The position numbers and the translations under genes were made by a program. From contig WFPT01000037.1 of NCBI GenBank assembly GCA_015487365.1, forward strand, positions 1-14,452: a stretch of 14,452 bases of DNA, in the 5' to 3' direction. Source of the stretch: Aquificaceae bacterium (lineage in GTDB: Bacteria > Aquificota > Aquificia > Aquificales > Aquificaceae). A model generated the notes under the pieces. It was not told the DNA's origin. It did no database searches and saw only the letters and a list, made by a program, of their open reading frames with translations. This document shows positions 7,434-13,639 of this stretch, piece by piece; the first letter of the stretch is position 1, and each line of letters opens with the position of its first letter.

Positions 7434-8214
7434 GGTAATAGTCATAACCTCTGGAAAGGGAGGAGTAGGTAAGACGACCCTCTGTGCCAACTTGGGGGTA
7501 GCCTTGGCGAAGCTAAACAAAAGGGTTTTACTGATAGATGCGGACATAGGTCTGAGGAACCTTGATATGGCCTTAGGCCTTGAAAACAGGATAGTTTATG
7601 ACGTTTTGGACGTCCTTGAAGGAAGGGTCTCACCAAAGAAGGCCCTCATAAGGGACAAAAGGGGTTTAAGCCTCTACCTACTCCCCGCAAACCAGACCAA
7701 AAACAAGGATGCAATAGACGAGAAGAGGTGGTTGGAGCTCATAAGGACTTACAAGGAGGATGAGTCCTTTGATTATATACTCATAGACTCGCCCGCGGGT
7801 ATTGAAAAGGGTTTTAGGATAGCGGTCCTACCGGCGGACTTGGCCCTGGTGGTTGTAAATCCGGAGGTATCTTCTATAAGGGATGCGGATAGGGTCATAG
7901 GCCTCTTAGAGAGCATGGAAAAGTATAAAAACTTCATAGTGGTGAATAGGATAAACTGGGAGATGGTAAAAAAGGAGGTGATGCTTGACGTTGAAGATGT
8001 GTATGAAGTTTTAAGCGTAAAAATTATAGGGGTAATCCCAGAAGAGAAGAACTTAATAGACTTTTTAAACAGGGGGGAGCCCGCAGTTTTAAGAGAAAAC
8101 TTAGCCTTTTCAAGGGCCATATACGACTTGGCCAGGAGGATTTTGGGTGAGGAAGTCCCCTTAAAAAAATACGGTGAGAGGAGGGGACTACTGGGGAGGT
8201 TATTCGGTGATTGA
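7426..8214 (+). CDS. minD: Septum site-determining ATPase MinD
   Basis: ParA/MinD ATPase that binds the membrane with ATP and positions the division septum together with MinC and MinE. The 262-residue product starts MDKVIVITSGKGGVGKTT, with the deviant Walker A (Lys11 and Lys16), DADIGLRNLD at 38-47, and the Walker B region ILIDSPAGIE near 119-127. The last 13 residues (GERRGLLGRLFGD) form the amphipathic membrane-targeting helix characteristic of MinD, which separates it from chromosomal ParA and FlhG paralogues. I chose ATG at 7426; a TTG three codons earlier would add nothing seen in the family. It overlaps ompH by eight bases and minE by eight bases. No minC is in the window. Confidence 0.95.
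   Translation: MDKVIVITSGKGGVGKTTLCANLGVALAKLNKRVLLIDADIGLRNLDMALGLENRIVYDVLDVLEGRVSPKKALIRDKRGLSLYLLPANQTKNKDAIDEKRWLELIRTYKEDESFDYILIDSPAGIEKGFRIAVLPADLALVVVNPEVSSIRDADRVIGLLESMEKYKNFIVVNRINWEMVKKEVMLDVEDVYEVLSVKIIGVIPEEKNLIDFLNRGEPAVLRENLAFSRAIYDLARRILGEEVPLKKYGERRGLLGRLFGD
8195..8199 (+). promoter_or_regulatory. Ribosome binding site that decides the minE start
   Basis: GGAGG lies seven bases before GTG at 8207, inside the end of minD. It supports GTG 8207 over the ATG at 8174, which would add 11 residues not found in MinE. Confidence 0.7.
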
Positions 8215-8440
8215 GCTCTTTAAGGGAAAAAAGAGTAAGGAAATAGCCAAGGAAAGATTAACCTTAGTCCTATCCTACGAAAGGAAGAGGCTTCCCACTA
8301 ACCTGATAGAGAGGATAAAGGAAGATATAGTAAAAGTCTTATCCTCCTACGGAATTTTTGACGTAAATACCTTACAGGTTAAAGTAAAGAGGGAAAACAG
8401 CAAGGAGTTAATCTTTATAAGCATACCTATAAAGGGCTAA
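8207..8440 (+). CDS. minE: Cell division topological specificity factor MinE
   Basis: Small regulator that stimulates the MinD ATPase and drives it off the membrane, restricting MinCD action to the poles. From GTG 8207 it encodes 77 residues beginning MIELFKGKKSKEIAKERL; the N-terminal amphipathic stretch and the KEIAKERL(T)LVL helix match the MinD-binding region of MinE. The C-terminal half (about residues 34-77) fits the topological specificity domain with its alternating beta strand ending in ISIPIKG. The start overlaps minD by eight bases, so the pair should be made in a coupled ratio. Sequence divergence from E. coli MinE is high, but position, length and motif agree. Confidence 0.9.
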   Translation: MIELFKGKKSKEIAKERLTLVLSYERKRLPTNLIERIKEDIVKVLSSYGIFDVNTLQVKVKRENSKELIFISIPIKG

Positions 8441-8441
8441 A

Positions 8442-9221
8442 ATGAAAGTTGGGCTCTTTGATTCGGGAGTCGGTGGTCTGACAGTCTTAAAGGCCATAAG
8501 GAGGGAGTTTAAAAACTTAGACCTTATATATTTGGGGGATACCGCAAGGGTCCCCTACGGGAACAAGTCAAGGGAGACCGTAATAAGGTATTCCTTAGAA
8601 TGTGTTAATTTTTTAATATCAAAGGGGGTGGATATGGTAATTGTTGCCTGCAACACCGCCTCCTCCTACGCCTTAGAAGTTTTAAGGAAGACCTACAAGG
8701 GGGTTGAGTTCTTGGGGGTGGTTGAGCCCGGGGTTTCCCTTGCAAAGAAGCTGAGTAAAGGTAGGGTAGGTGTAATAGGGACCTATGCCACTATAAGGAG
8801 TGGTGCCTACCAGAGGAAACTGGGGAGGCTGTGCACCTTTGAAAGGGCTTGTCCTCTCTTCGTTCCCCTGGTGGAGGAGGGAATACTGGAAGGGAGGATA
8901 GTAGAAGAGGCTGTAAGGCTTTACCTTTCGCCCGCAAAGGGCAAGATAGACACCCTAATTTTGGGTTGCACCCACTACCCCCTCCTCAAAAAACCCATAA
9001 GCGAGTTCTTAAAGGGGGTAAGGGTGGTGGATTCAGCGGAAGCCACCTCCCAATACTTAAAGGGCTTAATAAGGGACGAGGGGGAGGGAAAGACCCAAAT
9101 ATACTTTACGGACCTCTATCAAAACCTGAGCTTCCTCCTCAAAGAGGTGTTAAGGATTGAAGAAGAGCCCCAACTCTTGGAGCTTGAAGAAGTCCCTTTA
9201 AATGGAGGAGAGGGAGCTTAA
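8442..9221 (+). CDS. murI: Glutamate racemase
   Basis: Interconverts L- and D-glutamate and supplies D-glutamate for peptidoglycan. The 259-residue product has FDSGVGGLTVL at 6-16 (Asp7 and Ser8), GDTARVPYG at 32-40, the first catalytic cysteine in ACNTAS (Cys70), and the second in LGCTHYPLL (Cys176, with His178). These are the paired acid/base thiols of the family. Length is normal. It begins one base after minE with AAAGGG upstream, and its last 20 bases overlap pyrK. Its place after minDE groups it with envelope and division genes. Confidence 0.96.
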   Translation: MKVGLFDSGVGGLTVLKAIRREFKNLDLIYLGDTARVPYGNKSRETVIRYSLECVNFLISKGVDMVIVACNTASSYALEVLRKTYKGVEFLGVVEPGVSLAKKLSKGRVGVIGTYATIRSGAYQRKLGRLCTFERACPLFVPLVEEGILEGRIVEEAVRLYLSPAKGKIDTLILGCTHYPLLKKPISEFLKGVRVVDSAEATSQYLKGLIRDEGEGKTQIYFTDLYQNLSFLLKEVLRIEEEPQLLELEEVPLNGGEGA

Positions 9222-9948
9222 AGTTCTAAGGAACGAGGAGATAGGTTTTAGGACTTACCTGATGGTTTTAGAGGGAGAGGGGCTACCGGAGCCAAAGCCA
9301 GGCCAATTTTTAATGCTTTCCGTCTCCAACACCTTAGAGCCCCTCCTGAGGAGAGCCTTTGCGGTAGCACACTTTGAAAGGGACAAGGTCTTTTTAATTT
9401 ACTACCTCCTGGGAAGGGGGACACACATACTATCTGAAAGGAAAAGGGGAGAAGTTTTAAGGGCCCTCCTCTTTTTGGGCAAAGGAACCTTTAAAGTCTT
9501 TAAAAAGAATCTCTTAGTTGGAGGAGGGGTAGGCCTTTCAGCGCTTACCTACTTAGCCCAGGAAGTTTTAAGGCAAAAGAAGGAGCTCTTTATACTTTAC
9601 GGTGGGAGGACCAAGAGACACTTAGGGCTTTTACCCTTTTTAAGGGAGCTGGGCTTAGAGTGTGAGGTATTTACCGAAGATGGGAGCTTTGGCAAGAAGG
9701 GAAACCTCCTAAAACCAACCCTTGAATTTGACAGGAGTTGGGTAGTTCAGGCCTGCGGACCGAGGGCTATGCTAAAAGCCTTTAAGGAAAAGTTGAGGGA
9801 TAGGAAACTTTACCTTTCCTTGGAAGCCCCTATGGCCTGTGGTTATGGGGTCTGTTTGGGTTGTGTAGTAAGGGGTGAGGATGGGAAGTATTACAGGGTG
9901 TGCGTGGAAGGACCAGTCTTTGAAGCCAGCAAAGTTGTGATAAAATAA
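9202..9948 (+). CDS. pyrK: Dihydroorotate dehydrogenase electron-transfer subunit (PyrK-like)
   Basis: FAD and [2Fe-2S] protein that passes electrons between class 1B dihydroorotate dehydrogenase (PyrD) and NAD. The 248-residue product has an FAD-binding barrel at about 1-98 (PGQFLML at 33, LLRRAFAVA at 48), a nucleotide-binding domain with [10 protein letters not shown] at 106-115 and ACGPRAM at 184-190, and a C-terminal cluster CGYGVCLGC plus Cys234, so ligands are Cys213, 218, 221 and 234. The usual RRPxS flavin motif reads RRAFA here. No pyrD is adjacent; pyrF is nearby on the other strand. Another ferredoxin-NADP reductase-like subunit (for example of a hydrogenase or NfnA) is possible, but the end cluster spacing favours PyrK. 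Confidence 0.85.
   Translation: MEERELKVLRNEEIGFRTYLMVLEGEGLPEPKPGQFLMLSVSNTLEPLLRRAFAVAHFERDKVFLIYYLLGRGTHILSERKRGEVLRALLFLGKGTFKVFKKNLLVGGGVGLSALTYLAQEVLRQKKELFILYGGRTKRHLGLLPFLRELGLECEVFTEDGSFGKKGNLLKPTLEFDRSWVVQACGPRAMLKAFKEKLRDRKLYLSLEAPMACGYGVCLGCVVRGEDGKYYRVCVEGPVFEASKVVIK
9938..9946 (+). promoter_or_regulatory. Possible extended -10 promoter for rpsO
   Basis: TGATAAAAT at the very end of pyrK is a TGn plus TAAAAT (one mismatch from TATAAT). Only seven bases separate it from the rpsO ATG, and there is no Shine-Dalgarno. A weak TTGAAG lies 15 bases upstream. If used, transcription would begin around 9953 and the message would be leaderless. Confidence 0.35.
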
Positions 9949-9953
9949 AGTAT

Positions 9954-10223
9954 ATGCTCTCTAAGGAAAAGAAGGAGGAGATAATAAAGAAGTTCAGGAG
10001 GCACGAAAAGGACACGGGCTCACCGGAAGTTCAGATAGCTCTCTTAACGGAGAGGATAAACCGTTTAAGCGAGCATTTAAAGGTCCACAAAAAGGACTTT
10101 CACTCAAGGAGGGGTCTTATAGGCCTGGTCAATAAGAGGAGGAAGCTTTTAGAATACTTAAAGGAGGAAGACTACCAGAGGTATAAAAGGCTAATAGAAG
10201 AGTTAAAATTAAAAGGGGTTTAA
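9954..10223 (+). CDS. rpsO: 30S ribosomal protein S15
   Basis: Primary binder of the central 16S rRNA domain and part of an intersubunit bridge. The 89-residue product is the normal length and has the hallmark segments [16 protein letters not shown] (residues 21-36), [11 protein letters not shown] (about 45-55) and [12 protein letters not shown] (about 62-73). It starts five bases after the pyrK stop with no recognisable ribosome site, unusual for an abundant ribosomal protein. The polynucleotide phosphorylase gene that often follows rpsO is absent; an uncharacterised gene follows with no gap. Confidence 0.97.
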   Translation: MLSKEKKEEIIKKFRRHEKDTGSPEVQIALLTERINRLSEHLKVHKKDFHSRRGLIGLVNKRRKLLEYLKEEDYQRYKRLIEELKLKGV

Positions 10224-10883
10224 ATGACCAAAATAGGTTGGGACGTAACCCACCAAGAATTTACCGTAGAGGACCACTACTACTTTTCAAAGTTAAAGGA
10301 AGCCATCTTAAAGGAAGGTATGAAGGTTGAAGAGGTAAGTAATTGGAAGGATTTAAAAAATTACGACACGATAGTCTTTAACTATCCGGAGATACCCTTT
10401 AAGAGGGATGAGGTGGATTTCGTGGAGGAGCTGGTGGCAAGGTATGGAAAGAAGGTAATTCTACTGGGTTATTACAAAAATGAGGACAGGATTGCGGAAG
10501 TTTGCAACAGCCTTTCGGAAAGGTTTGGGATGCTCCTCAACCACGACGAGGTAATAGACGAAAAGAACAACCACGAGGGGGACAAATACCTAATAACCAC
10601 CACCAAAATCAGGAGGTATAAGGAAGGGGTTAGGAAGATAGTCCTACCCTGCTGTGCCAGCATAAAGACCGTAATGCCCGACGTAAAGATAGTGGCAAGG
10701 GCTGAGGATGATTACACCCTTCTTATCGCTGAACAGATTCACCCTCAGAGTGGTGGATACTTTTGCCTTTGTGGGACCTGCGTCTTTTGGGACAACTACT
10801 CCATAACCCTCTACGACAATTTAAGGTTTTCCTTAAACCTCTTAAAGCATCAGAGGAAGCCAAGGTTTAGCCTTGAAGTTTAA
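10224..10883 (+). CDS. Uncharacterised protein, possibly GATase1-like fold, with cysteine cluster
   Basis: I do not recognise a named family. The 219-residue cytoplasmic-looking protein has no signal peptide or membrane segment. Its layout resembles class I glutamine amidotransferase-like (ThuA/DUF4350-type) folds: strand IGWDVTH at 4-10, helix with FSKLKEAILKEGMKVEEV, strand YDTIVFNYP at 47-55, helix, strand KKVILLGYY at 76-84, a middle region, and an ending DNLRFSLNLL typical of such proteins. This fold call is inference. It has a CC pair at 143-144 and a CLCGTC motif at 181-186, plus Cys94 and histidines at 10, 18, 107, 117 and 173, suggesting metal or Fe-S binding or redox chemistry. AAGGGG inside rpsO serves as ribosome site; ATG follows the rpsO stop directly. 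Its last 11 bases overlap the TonB-dependent receptor gene, suggesting linked expression. Confidence 0.8.
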   Translation: MTKIGWDVTHQEFTVEDHYYFSKLKEAILKEGMKVEEVSNWKDLKNYDTIVFNYPEIPFKRDEVDFVEELVARYGKKVILLGYYKNEDRIAEVCNSLSERFGMLLNHDEVIDEKNNHEGDKYLITTTKIRRYKEGVRKIVLPCCASIKTVMPDVKIVARAEDDYTLLIAEQIHPQSGGYFCLCGTCVFWDNYSITLYDNLRFSLNLLKHQRKPRFSLEV

Positions 10884-12537
10884 AGTTTTACTCTTATTCA
10901 TTTCCCTCCTCTTTGGTGTAGAGGAAATAGTTGTGGTAGGTAAGAGGGAGAGCCCGGAGGAAGTTTATAACTTTTTAGAGAGGGAGGGGGACTTTATAAA
11001 GCTGAGTTCCAGTGGTTTTGGACAGTTTAGCTCAATAAGTGTAAGGGGAGGGAAGGGGGATTACACGAGCCTGTTCTTTGAAGGTGTTCCCTTAAAGGAG
11101 CCATCCTCTCCCACCTTTGACCTTTCCCAGATTCCAGACCTCTTTGATACCCTTTACATCTTTAAAAATCCGCGCTCGGTTACTTACGAATCCATAGGTG
11201 GAGGCTTAAGCTTTAAACTCTTAGAGCCAAAGGAAAGCAAAGTTAGGTTCAGTTTCTTGGGGGGAAGCTTTGACACCTTTAAGTTAAAGAGTGAGTTTAT
11301 GGGGAAGGAGGGGAAAATCTTTTACAACATAAAGGGGGTTTTTTTTAAGACGGGGGGGATAGACGCTTCAAAGCTTGGGAAAGGGGAAAGGGATTACTTT
11401 AACTCCTCTGGCTTTTCCTTTAAGGTGGGTTATAAACTAAGGGAGGGGAGCTTTAAGGTCTTTGGCCTTGGCTTTGATAATAAGCTAAACTTTGACTACT
11501 GCCCAAAACCTGATGGAAACTGCATCCAAAAGAGCAACGCCAAACTCTTTGGTATAAACCTCCTTATAAATAAGGTAAATCTTCTGGCCTCCCATCAGGA
11601 ATACAGAAGGGCCTATGAGGGGGATGCAAAAAATTACGGCTCCTTCAATTCAAGCTTTGACTACCTACGCTTAGATTATAACTTAGGACCCTTAAAAAGG
11701 TTAAGGGCAAAGGTGGGCCTGTCCCTTTCTGAGGAAGGTGCAAGGACTCAAACCCTTAAAGCCAAAAGAGGGGAGAGGGCCCTATACCTTAAAGCAACCT
11801 ATGGGCTTAAAGGTCTGATTTTTTCGGGTGGTTTTAGGTATTCAGAGCCAAAGGCTGTAAGGGGCTCAAACCTAAAAGTTGTTTTAGTTTTAAAGAACTT
11901 AAACCTCTTTGGAGGGTATTACGAGGGCTACAAGAGGCCCCAGCTCTTTAACCTTTACGATAAACTATACGGAAATCCCAACCTGAGACCGGAGCTTTCC
12001 TACACCAAAGAGTTGGGGCTAAACCTAAAAGGCAAAAAATTTTCCTTAAAGCTCTCTTACTTTGACACCCTCTACTCAAACCAGATTTTTTTCTCTCCTA
12101 AGGACTTTAAACCTTACAACTTGGGTAAGGGTAAGAGCTTTGGAAGGGAAATCGGTTTAAAGTATAAGGGAAGGCCCTTCTTTTTAAAGTTTTCCTACAA
12201 CAAAATAAGGAGCTTTTGTAAAGAAGGTTGTGTTGGTTTAAAGGCAGGTGAGCAACTTTACAGGATACCTAAGGAATTTTTTTCTTTAAATTTTGGATTT
12301 AAATTTTTAAGTTTAGAAGTCTTTCACGCTTCAAGGAGGAGGGATTACGACTACTCAAAGAGTAAGATAGTTTATTTAAAGCCTTATACCCTTATAAACC
12401 TAAGCCTTTCAAAGGAATTTAAAAGCTACGAGCTTCTTTTGGAGGTTAAAAACCTAACCGATGAAAGGTATGAGATAGCAAAAAATTACAACACTTTACC
12501 CAGGTCCCTATTCCTGAGCCTGATAGCTAAATTTTAG
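10873..12537 (+). CDS. TonB-dependent outer-membrane receptor
   Basis: Outer-membrane beta-barrel with plug domain that imports a scarce ligand using TonB energy. The 554-residue product starts at TTG 10873 with signal peptide KFKVLLLFISLLFG, followed at once by a TonB-box-like EEIVVVG (17-23). The plug (about 30-118) contains SSISVRGG, LFFEGVPL and YESIGGGLSF. The barrel fills the rest, with family motifs LFNLYDKLYGNPNLRPE (358-374), LEVKNLTDERYE (523-534) and a terminal phenylalanine, the usual barrel-assembly signal. It is short for the family (often 600-750), so extracellular loops are probably trimmed. Two close cysteine pairs (210/217 and 449/453) may form loop disulfides. Ligand is unknown: BtuB-, heme- and siderophore-type receptors all share these features. 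TTG is the only start that includes the signal peptide; it overlaps the preceding gene by 11 bases. Confidence 0.9.
   Translation: MKFKVLLLFISLLFGVEEIVVVGKRESPEEVYNFLEREGDFIKLSSSGFGQFSSISVRGGKGDYTSLFFEGVPLKEPSSPTFDLSQIPDLFDTLYIFKNPRSVTYESIGGGLSFKLLEPKESKVRFSFLGGSFDTFKLKSEFMGKEGKIFYNIKGVFFKTGGIDASKLGKGERDYFNSSGFSFKVGYKLREGSFKVFGLGFDNKLNFDYCPKPDGNCIQKSNAKLFGINLLINKVNLLASHQEYRRAYEGDAKNYGSFNSSFDYLRLDYNLGPLKRLRAKVGLSLSEEGARTQTLKAKRGERALYLKATYGLKGLIFSGGFRYSEPKAVRGSNLKVVLVLKNLNLFGGYYEGYKRPQLFNLYDKLYGNPNLRPELSYTKELGLNLKGKKFSLKLSYFDTLYSNQIFFSPKDFKPYNLGKGKSFGREIGLKYKGRPFFLKFSYNKIRSFCKEGCVGLKAGEQLYRIPKEFFSLNFGFKFLSLEVFHASRRRDYDYSKSKIVYLKPYTLINLSLSKEFKSYELLLEVKNLTDERYEIAKNYNTLPRSLFLSLIAKF
12527..12537. 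other. Convergent genes sharing a palindromic stop overlap
   Basis: CTAAATTTTAG is an odd-length perfect palindrome around a single central base. Both the plus-strand receptor gene and the minus-strand pyrF end in it with TAG. No GC-rich hairpin with a T run was seen within about 60 bases on either side, so how the two transcripts end is not apparent. Confidence 0.75.
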
Positions 12538-13183
12538 ATAAAAGCTCTTCAACCCTCCTTACGGGCTCCTCTGATAGGAGGACCTCCCTACCCACCACCA
12601 AGAGGTCCCCCCCTTTTTCCTTGGCCTCCTTTAAAGTTAAGGTGAATTTTTGGTCAAAGGGTTTTACCCTTTCCCTTATTCCGGGAACCACCAAGATTTT
12701 ACCTTTGACCCTTTCCCTAACCTCTTCTAAGAAGGCCCCCGGGCATACGAAGCCATCAAGACCCAAGGAGCTCCCAAACTCTATAAGTTTTAAGGTCATT
12801 TCCTTTAAACCTTTAAAGTTAAAAAAACTTAAATTCTCCTGAGAAAAACTCGTTAAGGCACCTACTCCTATAAGCTTTACGTTACCTTTTACCTTCAAGG
12901 CCTCTTCAATCATCTCCCTTCCTCCGAGGAGGTGCAGGGTAAGGTAATCTACTTTAAGTTTTTCACACTCTTTTATTGTAAGCTTTACGGTGTTTGGTAT
13001 GTCAAAGAGTTTTAAGTCCAGAAAAAGCTTAAAGTTTAATTCCTTTATAAGCTTTAAAATTTCTGGATTTTGAAGGTATAAGGGGTGGGAGACCTTAAAG
13101 ACTAAGTCTTTACCCTTTAAAGAATTTATAATTTTTAGGGCCTTTTCTTTATCCGTGTCAAGGCTTATGCAGAGTTTAGCCAT
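12527..13183 (-). CDS. pyrF: Orotidine 5'-phosphate decarboxylase
   Basis: Catalyses the last step of UMP synthesis, OMP to UMP. The 218-residue product has the catalytic motif LDLKLFDIPNTV with Asp56, Lys58 and Asp61, preceded by FKVSHPLY carrying Lys30. The phosphate-gripping ends VPGIR (166-170) and VVGREVL (196-202) are also present. Length is typical of the short bacterial form. The start ATG 13183 overlaps the end of the CinA-like gene by 19 bases. The 3' end overlaps the convergent receptor gene by 11 bases. With pyrK on the opposite strand this gives two pyrimidine genes in the window, but not in one operon. Confidence 0.95.
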   Translation of the reverse strand: MAKLCISLDTDKEKALKIINSLKGKDLVFKVSHPLYLQNPEILKLIKELNFKLFLDLKLFDIPNTVKLTIKECEKLKVDYLTLHLLGGREMIEEALKVKGNVKLIGVGALTSFSQENLSFFNFKGLKEMTLKLIEFGSSLGLDGFVCPGAFLEEVRERVKGKILVVPGIRERVKPFDQKFTLTLKEAKEKGGDLLVVGREVLLSEEPVRRVEELLSKI

Positions 13184-13638
13184 TTTAGTAAGAGCTTTAG
13201 ACTTTCTTGGGTTGCCAAAAACCTTATTTCGTTCCTCGTCCCTTCAAAGTTAAACCTATATACCTTTAATCTTTTCCTAAAACCTATCCCTACGTAGGTG
13301 AGCCCCACCGGTTTTCTTTCAGAGCTCGTTGGTCCCGCAACCCCCGTTATGGCCACCCCAAAGTCCGAGCCACTTACTCTCATAACCCCTTTTAGCATCT
13401 CCCTACATACCTCCTCCGAAACCGCCCCAAACTTTTTTAAGGTTTCCCCCCTCACTTTTAAAAACTTTTCCTTAAATTTGTTGGAATAGACCACAAAGCC
13501 CCCTAAAAATACCTTAGATGCCCCTTCAACATTAACTATCCTACTACTAAGAAGTCCCCCCGTGCAACTTTCCGCAACGCTTAAAGTGTAACCCTTTTGA
13601 AGGAGCTTTAAAACCACCTCCCTTTCTAAAACCCTCAT
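13165..13638 (-). CDS. pncC: Stand-alone CinA C-terminal domain protein (nicotinamide-nucleotide amidase)
   Basis: Members of this domain family hydrolyse nicotinamide mononucleotide to nicotinate mononucleotide in pyridine-nucleotide recycling. The 157-residue product carries LSVAESCTGGLLSSRI at 19-34, the GGFVVYSNKFK segment at 46-56, GAVSEEV at 71-77 and AITGVAGP at 96-103, all hallmarks of the domain. The N-terminal MoaB/CinA half of full CinA is absent, as in E. coli PncC-type proteins. ATG 13638 lies one base after the stop of the EAL-HDOD gene. It overlaps pyrF by 19 bases. Confidence 0.92.
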   Translation of the reverse strand: MRVLEREVVLKLLQKGYTLSVAESCTGGLLSSRIVNVEGASKVFLGGFVVYSNKFKEKFLKVRGETLKKFGAVSEEVCREMLKGVMRVSGSDFGVAITGVAGPTSSERKPVGLTYVGIGFRKRLKVYRFNFEGTRNEIRFLATQESLKLLLKWLNSA

Positions 13639-13639
13639 C

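Noticed and set aside
8174..8209. Upstream ATG at 8174 as the minE start
   Set aside because: It would add 11 residues absent from MinE and lacks a ribosome site, while GTG 8207 has GGAGG at ideal spacing.
8849..9160. Open frame of 103 codons on the plus strand inside murI
   Set aside because: It is out of frame with an intact glutamate racemase carrying both catalytic cysteines; its Gly/Pro-rich product looks like a frame shadow.
12500..12600. Bidirectional intrinsic terminator between the receptor gene and pyrF
   Set aside because: The only palindrome has a one-base centre and weak A/T pairs, with no GC stem followed by a T run.
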